Source of the DNA: DATBIO01 sp036556965
GTDB taxonomy: Bacteria > Acidobacteriota > Vicinamibacteria > Fen-336
DNA: 30,263 nucleotides
Direction: 5' to 3'
NCBI GenBank assembly: GCA_036556965.1
Contig: DATBIO010000061.1
Coordinates: forward strand, 1 to 30,263
The position numbers were made by a program, and so were the translations under genes. The notes beneath the pieces were generated by a model that made no database searches, was not told the DNA's origin, and worked only from the letters and a program-made list of their open reading frames with translations. Of this stretch, positions 15,169-23,559 are shown in pieces; within the stretch, counting starts at the first letter, position 1, and each line of letters starts with the position of its first letter.

Positions 15169-16095
15169 TCAGCTTCGCGGCACCGGCCGGGCCACGAAGG
15201 GCGGGGCGGCCAGGCGGCGGCCCGCGTCCGCGGCCACGGTGCCGAAGCGGCGCCCGGCCTCCCAGTCCGCGCGCGCCTCGCGGAGCTCCTCGCCGGTGCG
15301 GGCCACGAAGTTCCACCACATGAGCACGGGCTCCCGGAAGGGCGCGCCGCCCAGCAGGAGCAGGCGCGCGCCCGCGCCCTCCGCCTCCAGGCACAGCGTG
15401 GCGCGGCCGGCGCCCAGGTAGTAGAGGGTGTCCGCCTCGAGGTGGCGACCGTCCAACGCGGCGCCTCCCGAGAGCACGAGCAGCGCGTGCTCGAACCCGC
15501 GGTCCAGCGGGAGCTCCGCACGGCCGCCGCGGAGAGCGAGCTCGGCCCCCACCACCGGCGAGAAGGCGCGCGCGGGAGAGGACACGCCGGCCAGCGCGCC
15601 GATGATGACCCGCGCGCTCCCGCCCTCGAAGGCGGCCTCCGGCACGGCCTCGTGCGCCTCGAAGGCGGGCGCGACGTGGCGGTGCGCGTCGGGCAGCGCG
15701 ATCCACAGCTGCACGCCGTGCAGCCGGGCGGCGGCGCCGGGCGGCGTCCGCTCCGCGTGGGCGATCCCGCGCCCCGCCGTCATCAGGTTCAGGCGGCCGG
15801 GCCGCGCCAGCGCGGTGGCGCCGAGGCTGTCGTCGTGGCGCACGGCGCCCTCGAGCAGCCACGACACGGTCTGCAGGCCGGTGTGCGGGTGGGGCGGCAC
15901 GTCCATGGCGGCGGCCAGGGGGCCGTAGAGGTCGCAGAAGCACCACGGCCCCACCATGCGGCGCTGGCTGCGCGGCAGCAGGCGCCGGATGGGGAGGCCG
16001 CCCAGGTCGGTGTGCAGCGCGGGCAGCGCCTGCACGGTGGGGGCGGTGGGCTCGGAGAGGCAGCGGTCGGCGGGGAGGGCGGCCACGTTGCTCAC
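15169..16095 (-). CDS. Pirin family protein
   Basis: A 308-residue bicupin with the pirin N-terminal cupin (about 35-165) and the pirin C-terminal cupin (about 185-300). The metal ligands are all present: H69 and H71 in PHPHTGLQTVSW, then H113 and E115 in GRGIAHAER. Bacterial pirins such as YhhW have quercetin 2,3-dioxygenase activity or act as redox-sensing partner proteins. Which applies here is unknown. The start is GTG 16095, with TAGAAT 9 nt upstream and no Shine-Dalgarno. It is divergent from the molybdopterin enzyme gene with 59 nt between the start codons. Confidence 0.93.
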   Translation of the reverse strand: MSNVAALPADRCLSEPTAPTVQALPALHTDLGGLPIRRLLPRSQRRMVGPWCFCDLYGPLAAAMDVPPHPHTGLQTVSWLLEGAVRHDDSLGATALARPGRLNLMTAGRGIAHAERTPPGAAARLHGVQLWIALPDAHRHVAPAFEAHEAVPEAAFEGGSARVIIGALAGVSSPARAFSPVVGAELALRGGRAELPLDRGFEHALLVLSGGAALDGRHLEADTLYYLGAGRATLCLEAEGAGARLLLLGGAPFREPVLMWWNFVARTGEELREARADWEAGRRFGTVAADAGRRLAAPPFVARPVPRS

Positions 16096-16104
16096 GGCGA
16101 CTCG

Positions 16105-16110
16105 ATTCTA
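16105..16110 (-). promoter_or_regulatory. TANNNT -10-like hexamer, leaderless start of the pirin gene
   Basis: Minus-strand TAGAAT (5 of 6 to consensus) ends 9 nt before GTG 16095. The extended match GGGGCTAGAATCG also occurs upstream of the peroxiredoxin gene. Confidence 0.5.
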
Positions 16111-16141
16111 GCCCCCGGAATGGCGGGGCCTCCGGAAGCGT

Positions 16142-16147
16142 TACCCT
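16142..16147 (+). promoter_or_regulatory. TANNNT -10-like hexamer, leaderless start of the molybdopterin enzyme gene
   Basis: TACCCT lies 7 nt before ATG 16155 with only CGGGGCG between. It is divergent from the pirin hexamer 32 nt away. Confidence 0.4.
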
Positions 16148-16154
16148 CGGGGCG

Positions 16155-16790
16155 ATGGCCTCCGACTACTTCCGCGGCCGGGACCCCCGGCAGCTCCTGG
16201 AGAAGAGGATGCGGGCGGAGGGGCGCCTGCCCCCCGGCCAGTCGGCCTCCCTCAAGTGGCCGGTCCTCCACGTGGGCGACGCGCCCCGCTTCGACCCCGC
16301 CACGTGGGACTTCAAGGTGGGGGGGCTGGTGGAGGCACCGCTCCGCCTTGCCTGGGCGGAGATGTCGGCCCTGCCCCGGCAGGAGCGGGTGACGGACTTC
16401 CACTGCGTCACGCGCTGGAGCACGTTCGACAACCGCTGGGAGGGCGTCCCCGTCCGCGAGGTCCTGGCCCGCGCGCGGCCGCGGCCGGAGGCGCGCTTCG
16501 TCACCGCCGTGGGCCACGTCAACGACGAGCGCTACGGCTACTCCACCAACCTTCCCGTCGCGGACCTCGACCGCGACGACGTGCTGCTGGTCACGCGGTG
16601 GAACGGCGCCCCCCTCGATCCCGAGCACGGCGGGCCCATGCGCCTGGTGGTGCCCCACCTGTACGCCTGGAAGAGCTGCAAGTGGATCCGCGGTCTGATC
16701 TTCATGGCCGAGGACCGTCCGGGCTACTGGGAGAACCACGGGTACCACATGCGGGGCGACCCCTTCCGCGAGGAGCGGCACTCCGGTTAG
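16155..16790 (+). CDS. Cytoplasmic sulfite-oxidase-fold molybdopterin oxidoreductase (YuiH-like)
   Basis: A 211-residue SUOX-fold enzyme that should bind the molybdenum cofactor. The Mo-thiolate cysteine is C84 in DFHCVTRWSTFDNRWEG, the conserved site of the sulfite oxidase-like family. Other hallmarks are PPGQSASLKWPVLHVGDAPR at the N-terminus, the GYSTNLP segment, and HGGPMRLVVPHLYAWKSCKW near the C-terminus, which contacts the pterin. There is no Sec or Tat signal, so unlike MsrP/YedY it should be cytoplasmic. There is also no haem domain and no membrane haem partner next door. Its substrate is unknown. The ATG at 16155 fits the family N-terminus. It precedes the TonB receptor by 129 nt, in which I see no strong promoter. 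Confidence 0.9.
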   Translation: MASDYFRGRDPRQLLEKRMRAEGRLPPGQSASLKWPVLHVGDAPRFDPATWDFKVGGLVEAPLRLAWAEMSALPRQERVTDFHCVTRWSTFDNRWEGVPVREVLARARPRPEARFVTAVGHVNDERYGYSTNLPVADLDRDDVLLVTRWNGAPLDPEHGGPMRLVVPHLYAWKSCKWIRGLIFMAEDRPGYWENHGYHMRGDPFREERHSG

Positions 16791-16919
16791 GCGCCGCTCC
16801 GGGCCCGGCCCCCTCGGCACGAGAGACACAACCTTTCACCGGAACCCCGGCCGGGCGATACTCGTCCGACCGTCACGAAGCCCCGCCTCCGCGGCACCCG
16901 ACAGGAGCGCTCCAAGACC

Positions 16920-19058
16920 ATGAACCACCTCCCCTTCGTGCGCACAACCCTGGCCCAGGCCCTGGCCCTGGCCCTCGGCCTCGGCCTCGGCGCGACGGCC
17001 GCCCTGGCCGAGGAGCCGTCGGCCAGCCCGTCCCCCGGCACCGATACGCCGCGGCGCGAGGAGTCCGTGGACGTGGAGGCCGAGCTGCCGGCGGTGCCTC
17101 CCACCAGCACGGCGGCCACGCGGCTGCCGGTGGCGGTGGAGGACGTGCCCCTGTCCCTCTCCGTGGTGCCGGCCAGCCTGCTGCGCGACCAGGCCGCCTT
17201 CGTGCTCTCGGACGCGCTGCGGAACGTGAGCGGGGCCAACGCCGCCGTCAGCTTCAACGTGTTCGACGCCTTCACCGTGCGCGGCTTCGACTCCCTCACC
17301 GGCGGGCTCGTGCTCACGGACGGGGTGGCGGAGCCGGAGGCCACCTTCTACCCGCTCTACAACGTGCGCCAGGTGGAGGTGCTGAAGGGCCCCGCGTCGT
17401 TCCTCTACGGGGGCAACCCGCTGGCGGGCGCGGTGCAGATCGTGCGCAAGCAGCCCGGCAACGCGCGCTTCGCGGAGATCTCCGCCACCTACGGGCGCTT
17501 CGACACCTTCGAGGGCTCGCTCGACGCCAACGCGGCCAGCGCCGACGGCCGCCTGAGCTTCCGCCTCAACGGGGTGTGGCAGGGGACGGACAGCCACCGC
17601 GAGATCGGCGACGGCTCCATCGCCGCCGTCAACCCGTCGCTGACGTGGCGGCCCGACGACGCCACGCGCCTGAACGCCAGCTTCGAATACGCGCGCAGCG
17701 ACTGGCCCCCGGACGCCGGCCTGCCCTTCGTGGGCGAGTCGGGGGAGACGCTGGCCCCCGTCTCCTCCGCCCTCTCCTACCAGTCGCCCTTCGATTTCTC
17801 GGAGCAGGACGTCTACCGCGTGCGCGTGGAGGCGGAGCGGCGGCTGGGCGGGATCACCCTGCGCGACCGCTTCTACTACACGGAGCTCGGCTGGGACTCG
17901 AGCGGCACGCTGCTGAGCGGGGTCTTCCCCTTCCCCGACGGCCGCCAGTACGTGATCCGCAACCTGGTGAGCCTCGAGGACCGGCAGCGGCTGCTGGGCA
18001 ACCAGCTCGAGCTGACGGCGGGCTTCCGCACGGGCCCCGTGGGCCACGACCTCGTCTTCGGCCTCGAGACCAGCCGCCTGGCCGACACCTTCGTGCAGGA
18101 CGTGGCCCTGCTCGGCCCCGTCGACATGCTCGCGCCGGTGGAAGACCCGAACGCGCCGCCCCCCGTCACCCTCCCCGCCTTCGGGCAGGCCGGGGACGGC
18201 CGCGCCGTGGTGATCGCCCCCTACCTGGTGGACCGGCTGGCCCTCTCCTCGAAGTGGCAGGCCTTCGCGGGCGCGCGCCTCGACCACATCGACTTCGAGG
18301 ACCTGCCGCGCAGCGACCGCGCGGACACGCAGTTCAGCCCCGTGCTCGGGCTCGTCTTCTCGCCCACCGGCGACGTGGCCCTGCACGCCAGCGCGGGCAC
18401 CGGCTTCGCCCCGCCCTCCACCCAGGTCGCGGGCGAGCGCGAGCCGGAGACGAGCCGCCAGGTGGAGGCGGGCCTGAAGGTGAAGCTCCTGGCCGGGAAG
18501 GCCTTCGTGGGCGCGGCCGGATACGCGATCGAGCGCGAGAACATCGCCATCCCCGACGGCTCGGGCCTGCTGAGCCAGGCCGGCGACCAGCGCTCGCGCG
18601 GGTTCGAGGTGGACCTCTCCGCGGAGCTGAGCCCGGGCCTCATCTCGTACGCCAGCTACGCCTTCACCGACGCCGAGCTCACCTCCTTCGCCGAGCTCGT
18701 CCTCACCCCCGTCGGGCCGATGCTCCTCGAACGCTCGGGCAACACGCCCCCCTTCGCCCCCCGCCACATGGCCAACGTCTGGCTCTCCAAGGAGTTCACG
18801 GGCGGGCTGGGGCTGGCCGCCGGGGTGCGCGCCCTCAGCTCCCAGTTCGTGGCCGAGGACAACCGCTACTCCATCGGCGGCTACGCGACGCTGGACGGCC
18901 TCGTTTCCTACCGTATCGGCCGGGCGCGCCTGGCCGTGAACCTCAAGAACATCACGGGCACCGACTACGCCACGCGGGGGTTCGGCGGCGTGGCCGCCAT
19001 CCCCGGGCGGCCCTTCGAGATCCTGGGGCGGATCGACGTGGGCTTCGGCCAGCGGTAG
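16920..19058 (+). CDS. TonB-dependent outer-membrane receptor (siderophore-receptor type)
   Basis: A 712-residue outer-membrane receptor that imports a ligand using TonB energy. A signal peptide covers about 1-30 (cleavage near ALA before EE), followed by a Pro-rich TonB-box region (about 31-60). The plug domain spans about 65-190 and has the expected signatures: DALRNVSGANAAVSF, FTVRGFDS, NVRQVEVLKGPASFLYGG and the closing AGAVQIVRKQP. The remainder is the 22-strand barrel. The overall pattern fits the FhuA/FpvA-like siderophore group, but no Fur-box-like sequence is visible upstream. The C-terminus ends VGFGQR rather than in the usual terminal aromatic. AGGAG lies 12 nt before the ATG. Its stop is 10 nt before the adenylating-enzyme gene, so it is probably the first gene of the 16.9-28 kb operon. 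Confidence 0.93.
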   Translation: MNHLPFVRTTLAQALALALGLGLGATAALAEEPSASPSPGTDTPRREESVDVEAELPAVPPTSTAATRLPVAVEDVPLSLSVVPASLLRDQAAFVLSDALRNVSGANAAVSFNVFDAFTVRGFDSLTGGLVLTDGVAEPEATFYPLYNVRQVEVLKGPASFLYGGNPLAGAVQIVRKQPGNARFAEISATYGRFDTFEGSLDANAASADGRLSFRLNGVWQGTDSHREIGDGSIAAVNPSLTWRPDDATRLNASFEYARSDWPPDAGLPFVGESGETLAPVSSALSYQSPFDFSEQDVYRVRVEAERRLGGITLRDRFYYTELGWDSSGTLLSGVFPFPDGRQYVIRNLVSLEDRQRLLGNQLELTAGFRTGPVGHDLVFGLETSRLADTFVQDVALLGPVDMLAPVEDPNAPPPVTLPAFGQAGDGRAVVIAPYLVDRLALSSKWQAFAGARLDHIDFEDLPRSDRADTQFSPVLGLVFSPTGDVALHASAGTGFAPPSTQVAGEREPETSRQVEAGLKVKLLAGKAFVGAAGYAIERENIAIPDGSGLLSQAGDQRSRGFEVDLSAELSPGLISYASYAFTDAELTSFAELVLTPVGPMLLERSGNTPPFAPRHMANVWLSKEFTGGLGLAAGVRALSSQFVAEDNRYSIGGYATLDGLVSYRIGRARLAVNLKNITGTDYATRGFGGVAAIPGRPFEILGRIDVGFGQR

Positions 19059-19068
19059 AACTAAGGGC

Positions 19069-20145
19069 GTGGGAACCCTGGAGGCGCGCGCCGGCGAGGC
19101 GCGCGACCGTCTCGACGCCTGGGTGCGCGAAGTGGTGGCGTGGCACTTCGACCCCGCCACGGGCACGCCCTTCTGGCTCGACTGGGCGTCGCGCTGCGGC
19201 TTCGACCCCCGGCGCGAGGTCCGCTCCTACGCCGACCTCGGCCGCTTCGGCGCCTTCCAGGACGAGTGGCTGCGCGGGGGCCCGGTGCGCCGGTGGGTCC
19301 CCCGGGGCCTCGCGGGCCGCCCCGTCTCCATCTTCGAGACGGGCGGCTCCACCGGCGTGCCCAAGTCCCGCATCAACATCGACGACTTCCGCACCGACTA
19401 CGAGATGTTCAGCGCCACGCTGCCCGACGTCTTCTTCCCGAAGGGCGCAGACTGGCTGCACCTGGGCCCGTCGGGGCCGCGGCGCCTGCGGCTGGCCGTG
19501 GAGCACCTCTGCCAGCACCGTGGCGGCATCTGCTTCATGGTGGACCTGGACCCGCGCTGGGTCATCAAGCTCATCAAGATGGGCGAGATGGCCATGATGG
19601 AGCGCTACAAGCAGCACGTGGTGGACCAGGCGCTGACCCTGCTGCGGGCCCACCCCGACATAAGGTGCCTGTTCACCACCCCCAAGATGCTCGAGGCGCT
19701 GTGCGAGAAGGCGTCCCTGAAGAAGCTGGGCATCACCGGCGTCTTCTGCGGGGGCACGGAGATGACGCCGCAGTTCCACCGCTTCGCGGTGGAGGAGCTG
19801 CTGGAGGGCGCCTACTTCGCCGCCACCTACGGCAACACGCTCATGGGCCTGGCCGTGCACAAGCCGCGGGGCGAGGGCGACCCCTGGGACATCATCTATT
19901 ACCCTCCGGTGCCGCGGGCCATGATGGAGGTCGTCGACCCGCAGCAGCCCGATCGCGTGGTGGCCTACGGGGAGACGGGCCGCGTGCGCCTCACCACCCT
20001 CACCAAGGAGTTCTTCATGCCGCGCTTCCTGGAGCGCGACGAGGCCGAGCGCGAGCCGCCGTGCGCGGCCTACCCCTGGGACGGCGTGCGCAACGTGCGG
20101 CCGTTCTCCGGCTTCGCCTCCACCGTGGTGGAAGGGGTGTACTGA
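19069..20145 (+). CDS. Adenylate-forming enzyme, EhpF/LuxE/PaaK-like
   Basis: A 358-residue ANL-superfamily enzyme that should activate a carboxylic acid with ATP to an acyl-adenylate. The phosphate loop is FETGGSTGVPKSR (G92-K99), the A5-type motif is TYGNT (253-257) and the A8-type region is GETGRVRLTTL (301-311). The length and the absence of a full AMP-binding C-terminal lid match EhpF of griseoluteic acid biosynthesis and LuxE, not the 500-650-residue acyl-CoA ligases. The N-terminal ~60 residues are helical and specific to this subgroup. The start is GTG 19069, 10 nt after the receptor stop, with a weak TAAGGG site. The next gene starts 2 nt after its stop and encodes an aldehyde-dehydrogenase-fold protein, so together they probably reduce a carboxylate to an aldehyde. 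The substrate is unknown. Confidence 0.8.
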   Translation: MGTLEARAGEARDRLDAWVREVVAWHFDPATGTPFWLDWASRCGFDPRREVRSYADLGRFGAFQDEWLRGGPVRRWVPRGLAGRPVSIFETGGSTGVPKSRINIDDFRTDYEMFSATLPDVFFPKGADWLHLGPSGPRRLRLAVEHLCQHRGGICFMVDLDPRWVIKLIKMGEMAMMERYKQHVVDQALTLLRAHPDIRCLFTTPKMLEALCEKASLKKLGITGVFCGGTEMTPQFHRFAVEELLEGAYFAATYGNTLMGLAVHKPRGEGDPWDIIYYPPVPRAMMEVVDPQQPDRVVAYGETGRVRLTTLTKEFFMPRFLERDEAEREPPCAAYPWDGVRNVRPFSGFASTVVEGVY

Positions 20146-20147
20146 GC

Positions 20148-21575
20148 GTGCACCTGCCCCTCCTCCGCCGTGGCCGCCCCTACCGCAGCGTGGACGTGGC
20201 CCCCGCCCGCCACTTCCGCACGCGGGAGCCGGTGGCGGAGGTGAGCCAGGCCAACGTCGGCCTCATCCGGCGCGACCTGCTCGACGAGGCGCAGGAGGGC
20301 ATGCGCGCTTCCCTGGCCGCCATCCCCACGCGCGATCTGTGCGCGCTGTCCCGGCGCGCGGCCGCCCTCTTCGCCGCGGAGACCCTCCCCGTGGGAGACG
20401 ACGCGCAGTCGCCCGAGGACTACGTGCGCCAGCTCTCCGCCACCACCGGCCTCCCCCACGTGCTGGTGCGGCGCAACATGGAGAAGGTCCGCTGGGTGCT
20501 CGACAACGTGGAGGGCGTGCTGGAAGGGCTGACCCGCGGCCTCGACCTCGCCGTCCTCGACGCCGGCGTGGGCGGCACCCGGGAGCGGCCGCTGTGCTTC
20601 GTCCCGCGCTCCCCCGCCCTGGGGGTGGTGCTGCCCTCCAACTCTCCCGGCGTGCACGGGCTCTGGGCGCCCACCATCGCCCTGCGCACGGCGCTCGTGC
20701 TCAAGCCGGGCAGCGCCGAGCCGTGGACGCCCTGGCGCGTGATCCAGGCCTTCCTGCGCGCGGGAGCGCCGCCCGAGGCCTTCGCCTTCTACCCCACCGA
20801 GCACGCGGGGGCGGGCGAGATCCTGCGCCGCTGCGGCCGCGGCATCGTCTTCGGGGACGTGGCCTCCACCCGGCCCTGGCAGGGCGACCCGCGCGTGGAG
20901 GTGCACGGCCCCGGCTACAGCAAGGTCCTGCTCGGCCCCGACGCCTCCGCGGAGTGGCCGCGCCACCTCGAGGTGATGGTGTCGTCGGTGGCGGAGAACG
21001 GCGGCCGCTCCTGCGTGAACGCCTCCGGGGTATGGGCCACCGGCCAGGCGCGCGCCATCGCGGACGCGCTGGCGGAGCGGCTGGCCGCCGTGCGCCCGCG
21101 CGCGGACGACGACCCCGAGGCCTCGCTGGCGCCGTTCGCCGACCCCGCGGTGGCCCACCGCATCTCCGCCCTCATCGACCGCGAGCTGGACGGGCCGGGG
21201 GCGGAGGACGTCACCGCCCGCCACCGCCCCGGGCCGCGCGTGGTGGAGTGGGAGGGCGCGACCTACCTGCTCCCGACCATCGTCTTCTGCGAGTCGCCGG
21301 AGCACCCGCTGGCCCGCCGCGAGTACCTCTTCCCGTTCGCGGCGGTGGTGCCGGTGGACGAGGCCCGCCTGCCCGCGGCCCTCGGCCCCACCCTCGCCAC
21401 CACCGTCATCACCGAGGACGCGGCGCTGCGCGCGCGCCTGCTGGCCTCGCCCCTGCTGCACCGCGTGACGCTGGGCCCCACGCCCAGCTGGCGGGTGGAC
21501 TGGGCCCAGCCCCACGAGGGCAACCTCTTCGACCACCTGTACGCGCGGCGGGCCCTGCAGGGGGACGCGGCGTGA
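20148..21575 (+). CDS. Aldehyde-dehydrogenase-fold reductase, EhpG-like
   Basis: A 475-residue member of the ALDH superfamily. The catalytic cysteine is C289 in AENGGRSCVNAS, and the cofactor-binding segment is VVLPSNSPGVHGLWAPTIAL (N165) followed by ALVLKPGSAEPWTP (K186). Family glutamate and glycine motifs are divergent, which is seen in the LuxC/EhpG-type acyl reductases rather than in ordinary aldehyde oxidisers. Paired with the adenylating enzyme just upstream, it most likely reduces the activated acyl group to an aldehyde with NAD(P)H. The GTG at 20148 lies 2 nt after the previous stop. An AAGGGG site lies about 10 nt upstream within the previous gene. Its own stop overlaps the start of the glycosyltransferase gene (GTGA). 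The reverse (oxidative) direction cannot be excluded. Confidence 0.82.
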   Translation: MHLPLLRRGRPYRSVDVAPARHFRTREPVAEVSQANVGLIRRDLLDEAQEGMRASLAAIPTRDLCALSRRAAALFAAETLPVGDDAQSPEDYVRQLSATTGLPHVLVRRNMEKVRWVLDNVEGVLEGLTRGLDLAVLDAGVGGTRERPLCFVPRSPALGVVLPSNSPGVHGLWAPTIALRTALVLKPGSAEPWTPWRVIQAFLRAGAPPEAFAFYPTEHAGAGEILRRCGRGIVFGDVASTRPWQGDPRVEVHGPGYSKVLLGPDASAEWPRHLEVMVSSVAENGGRSCVNASGVWATGQARAIADALAERLAAVRPRADDDPEASLAPFADPAVAHRISALIDRELDGPGAEDVTARHRPGPRVVEWEGATYLLPTIVFCESPEHPLARREYLFPFAAVVPVDEARLPAALGPTLATTVITEDAALRARLLASPLLHRVTLGPTPSWRVDWAQPHEGNLFDHLYARRALQGDAA

Positions 21576-22879
21576 GGCTGTTGCAGATCACGGGCGGCGC
21601 CGGCGGGATGTACTGCGGGAGCTGCATCCGCGACAACGCCCTGGCCGCCGAGCTCCAGGCGCTGGGCCACGACGTGTCCCTCCTCCCCGTCTACACCCCC
21701 ACGCGCACCGACGAGCTCAACGTCAGCGACGGCCACGTCTTCTTCGGCGGCATCAGCGTGTTCCTGGAGCAGCACGTGCCGCTCTTCCGCCGGATGCCCG
21801 CCTTCCTCGACTTCCTGTGGGACATCCCCGCCGTCATCAAGGCGGCCAGCGGCCGGGGCGTCTCCGTGGACCCCAAGGACCTGGGCGAGCTGACGCTCTC
21901 CATGCTGCGCGGCGAGCACGGCTTCCAGGCCAAGGAGGTGACCAAGCTCCTGCGCTACCTGGAGGGGCTGCCGCCCTTCGACCTGGTGGTGCTGCCGTTC
22001 TCCCTGCTCCTGGGCCTGGCCCCGCCCCTCAAGCGCGCCCTGCGCCGGCCCGTGGTGTGCACCCTGCAGGGCGACGACCTGTTCCTCGACGGCCTGGGCG
22101 AGGCCCACCGCCGGGAGGCCAAGGCCCTCATCCGCGCGCACGCCGGGCAGGTGGACGCCTTCGTGGCCACCAGCGACTACTACTCCGACTACATGGCCTC
22201 GTACCTGGGGCTCCCGCGCGCCTCCATCCACACCGTGCCCATCGGCATCCACCTCGAGGGGCACGACCCCGCGCCGCGGCCGCGCGGGGAAGTCTTCACC
22301 CTCGGCTACTTCGCGCGCATCGCGCCCGAGAAGGGGCTGCACCTCCTGGCCGAGGCCTACCGCATGCTGCGCCAGGAGAAGGGCCTTCCCCCCTCGCGCC
22401 TGCGCGCCGCCGGCTACATCGCCCCCGAGTTCCGCCCCTACCTGGCGGAGGTCCAGGAGCGGCTCCGCACCTGGGGCCTGGGCGACGAGTTCCACTACGA
22501 GGGCGAGGTGGACCGCGCGGGCAAGATCGCCTTCCTGCGGAGCGTGGACGTCCTCTCCGTGCCCAGCCCCTACGCCGAGCCCAAGGGGATGTACCTGCTC
22601 GAGGCCATGGCCAACGGCGTGCCCTGGGTGCAGCCGCGCCACGGGGCCTTCGTGGAGATGCAGGAGAAGACGGGGGGCGGCCTGCTCTTCGCGCCGGGGG
22701 ACGCGCACGACCTCGCCCGCCAGGTCCTGGCCCTCTTCCAGGACCCGGAGGGCGCGCGCGCCCTGGGCCAGCGCGGCGCCGCCTCCGTGCGCGCGCACTA
22801 CACCGCCCGGCGCATGGCCGAGCGCGCGACCGAGGTGTTCGCGGCGGCGGCTTCCGCGGCCCAGCCCGCGGTCGCCTGA
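21572..22879 (+). CDS. GT4-type glycosyltransferase with N-terminal MYCGSC motif
   Basis: A 435-residue GT-B fold glycosyltransferase that transfers a sugar from a nucleotide donor, acting in the cytoplasm or at the inner-membrane face. The N-terminal Rossmann domain begins QITGGAGGMYCGSCIRDNAL with C15 and C18 as a CxxC pair, and the acceptor domain runs to about residue 235. The donor domain (about 240-400) contains LGYFARIAPEKGLHLLAEAY and the EX7E motif at E336 and E344 (AEPKGMYLLEAM). Acceptor and donor are unknown. The GTG at 21572 overlaps the upstream stop by 4 nt, implying translational coupling to the reductase. The gene downstream overlaps its stop in the same way. Confidence 0.9.
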   Translation: MRLLQITGGAGGMYCGSCIRDNALAAELQALGHDVSLLPVYTPTRTDELNVSDGHVFFGGISVFLEQHVPLFRRMPAFLDFLWDIPAVIKAASGRGVSVDPKDLGELTLSMLRGEHGFQAKEVTKLLRYLEGLPPFDLVVLPFSLLLGLAPPLKRALRRPVVCTLQGDDLFLDGLGEAHRREAKALIRAHAGQVDAFVATSDYYSDYMASYLGLPRASIHTVPIGIHLEGHDPAPRPRGEVFTLGYFARIAPEKGLHLLAEAYRMLRQEKGLPPSRLRAAGYIAPEFRPYLAEVQERLRTWGLGDEFHYEGEVDRAGKIAFLRSVDVLSVPSPYAEPKGMYLLEAMANGVPWVQPRHGAFVEMQEKTGGGLLFAPGDAHDLARQVLALFQDPEGARALGQRGAASVRAHYTARRMAERATEVFAAAASAAQPAVA

Positions 22880-23559
22880 CCGGGGACGCCCTGCTCATCG
22901 CCAGCGGCCTCGGCAAGCACTACCCCACGCCGCGGGGGCCGCTGACGGTGCTGGAGGACGTGTCGTTCACGCTGGAGCCGGGGCAGTCGCTCTGCGTGAT
23001 GGGCCCGTCCGGCAGCGGCAAGAGCACGCTCCTCAACGTGCTGGGCGGGCTGGAGCCGCCCAGCGCGGGCACGGTCAGCGTCTTCGGCCGCGAGCCCTTC
23101 TCGCTGCCCGAGGCCGAGCTGGCCGCCTACCGCAACCGCGAGGTGGGCTTCGTCTTCCAGGACCACTGCCTGCTCCCGCAGTGCTCGGTGCTGGAGAACG
23201 TGCTCGTGCCCACGCTGGTGGCGCGCGAGAAGGCGGACCACGAGGCGCGCGCCCGCGCCCTCCTGGACCGGGTGGGCCTGGGCCCGCGCCTCGACCACCG
23301 CCCCGCGGAGCTGTCGGGGGGCGAGAAGCAGCGGGTGGCCCTGGCCCGCGCCCTCGTCCTGTCCCCGCGCCTGCTGCTGGGCGACGAGCCGACGGGCAAC
23401 CTCGACGCCGAGTCCGCGGAGGTGGTGGCCGACCTCCTGTTCGAGCTGCACGGCCAGGCCTCCACCATCCTCATCGTGGTCACGCACAGTGCGGAGCTGG
23501 CCGCGCGCTTCCCCGACCGCCGCCGCCTCGTGGGCCATCGCCTCCAGCCCGCCGGATGA
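22876..23559 (+). CDS. LolD/MacB-type ABC transporter ATPase, probable CTG start
   Basis: A 227-residue ATPase of the type VII (LolCDE/MacB) group, energising the large permease encoded next. All motifs are intact: Walker A GPSGSGKST (43-51), Q-loop Q95, signature LSGGEKQ (146-152), Walker B LLLGDEPTG (166-174) and H204. No ATG, GTG or TTG lies in frame between the upstream frame and the conserved IASGLGKHY. The best start is CTG 22876, overlapping the glycosyltransferase stop as CTGA and mirroring the GTGA and ATGA overlaps of its neighbours. This start gives exactly the family's normal length. The 3' end overlaps the permease ATG by 4 nt. Confidence 0.88.
   Translation: MTGDALLIASGLGKHYPTPRGPLTVLEDVSFTLEPGQSLCVMGPSGSGKSTLLNVLGGLEPPSAGTVSVFGREPFSLPEAELAAYRNREVGFVFQDHCLLPQCSVLENVLVPTLVAREKADHEARARALLDRVGLGPRLDHRPAELSGGEKQRVALARALVLSPRLLLGDEPTGNLDAESAEVVADLLFELHGQASTILIVVTHSAELAARFPDRRRLVGHRLQPAG

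Noticed and set aside
16791..16919. Fur box upstream of the TonB receptor
   Set aside because: The 129-nt gap is GC-rich and contains no 19-bp AT-rich GATAAT-type dyad.
16836..19166. 776-codon open frame antisense to the TonB receptor
   Set aside because: The sense strand encodes a full TonB-dependent receptor with signal peptide, plug and barrel; the antisense translation is compositionally biased and matches nothing.
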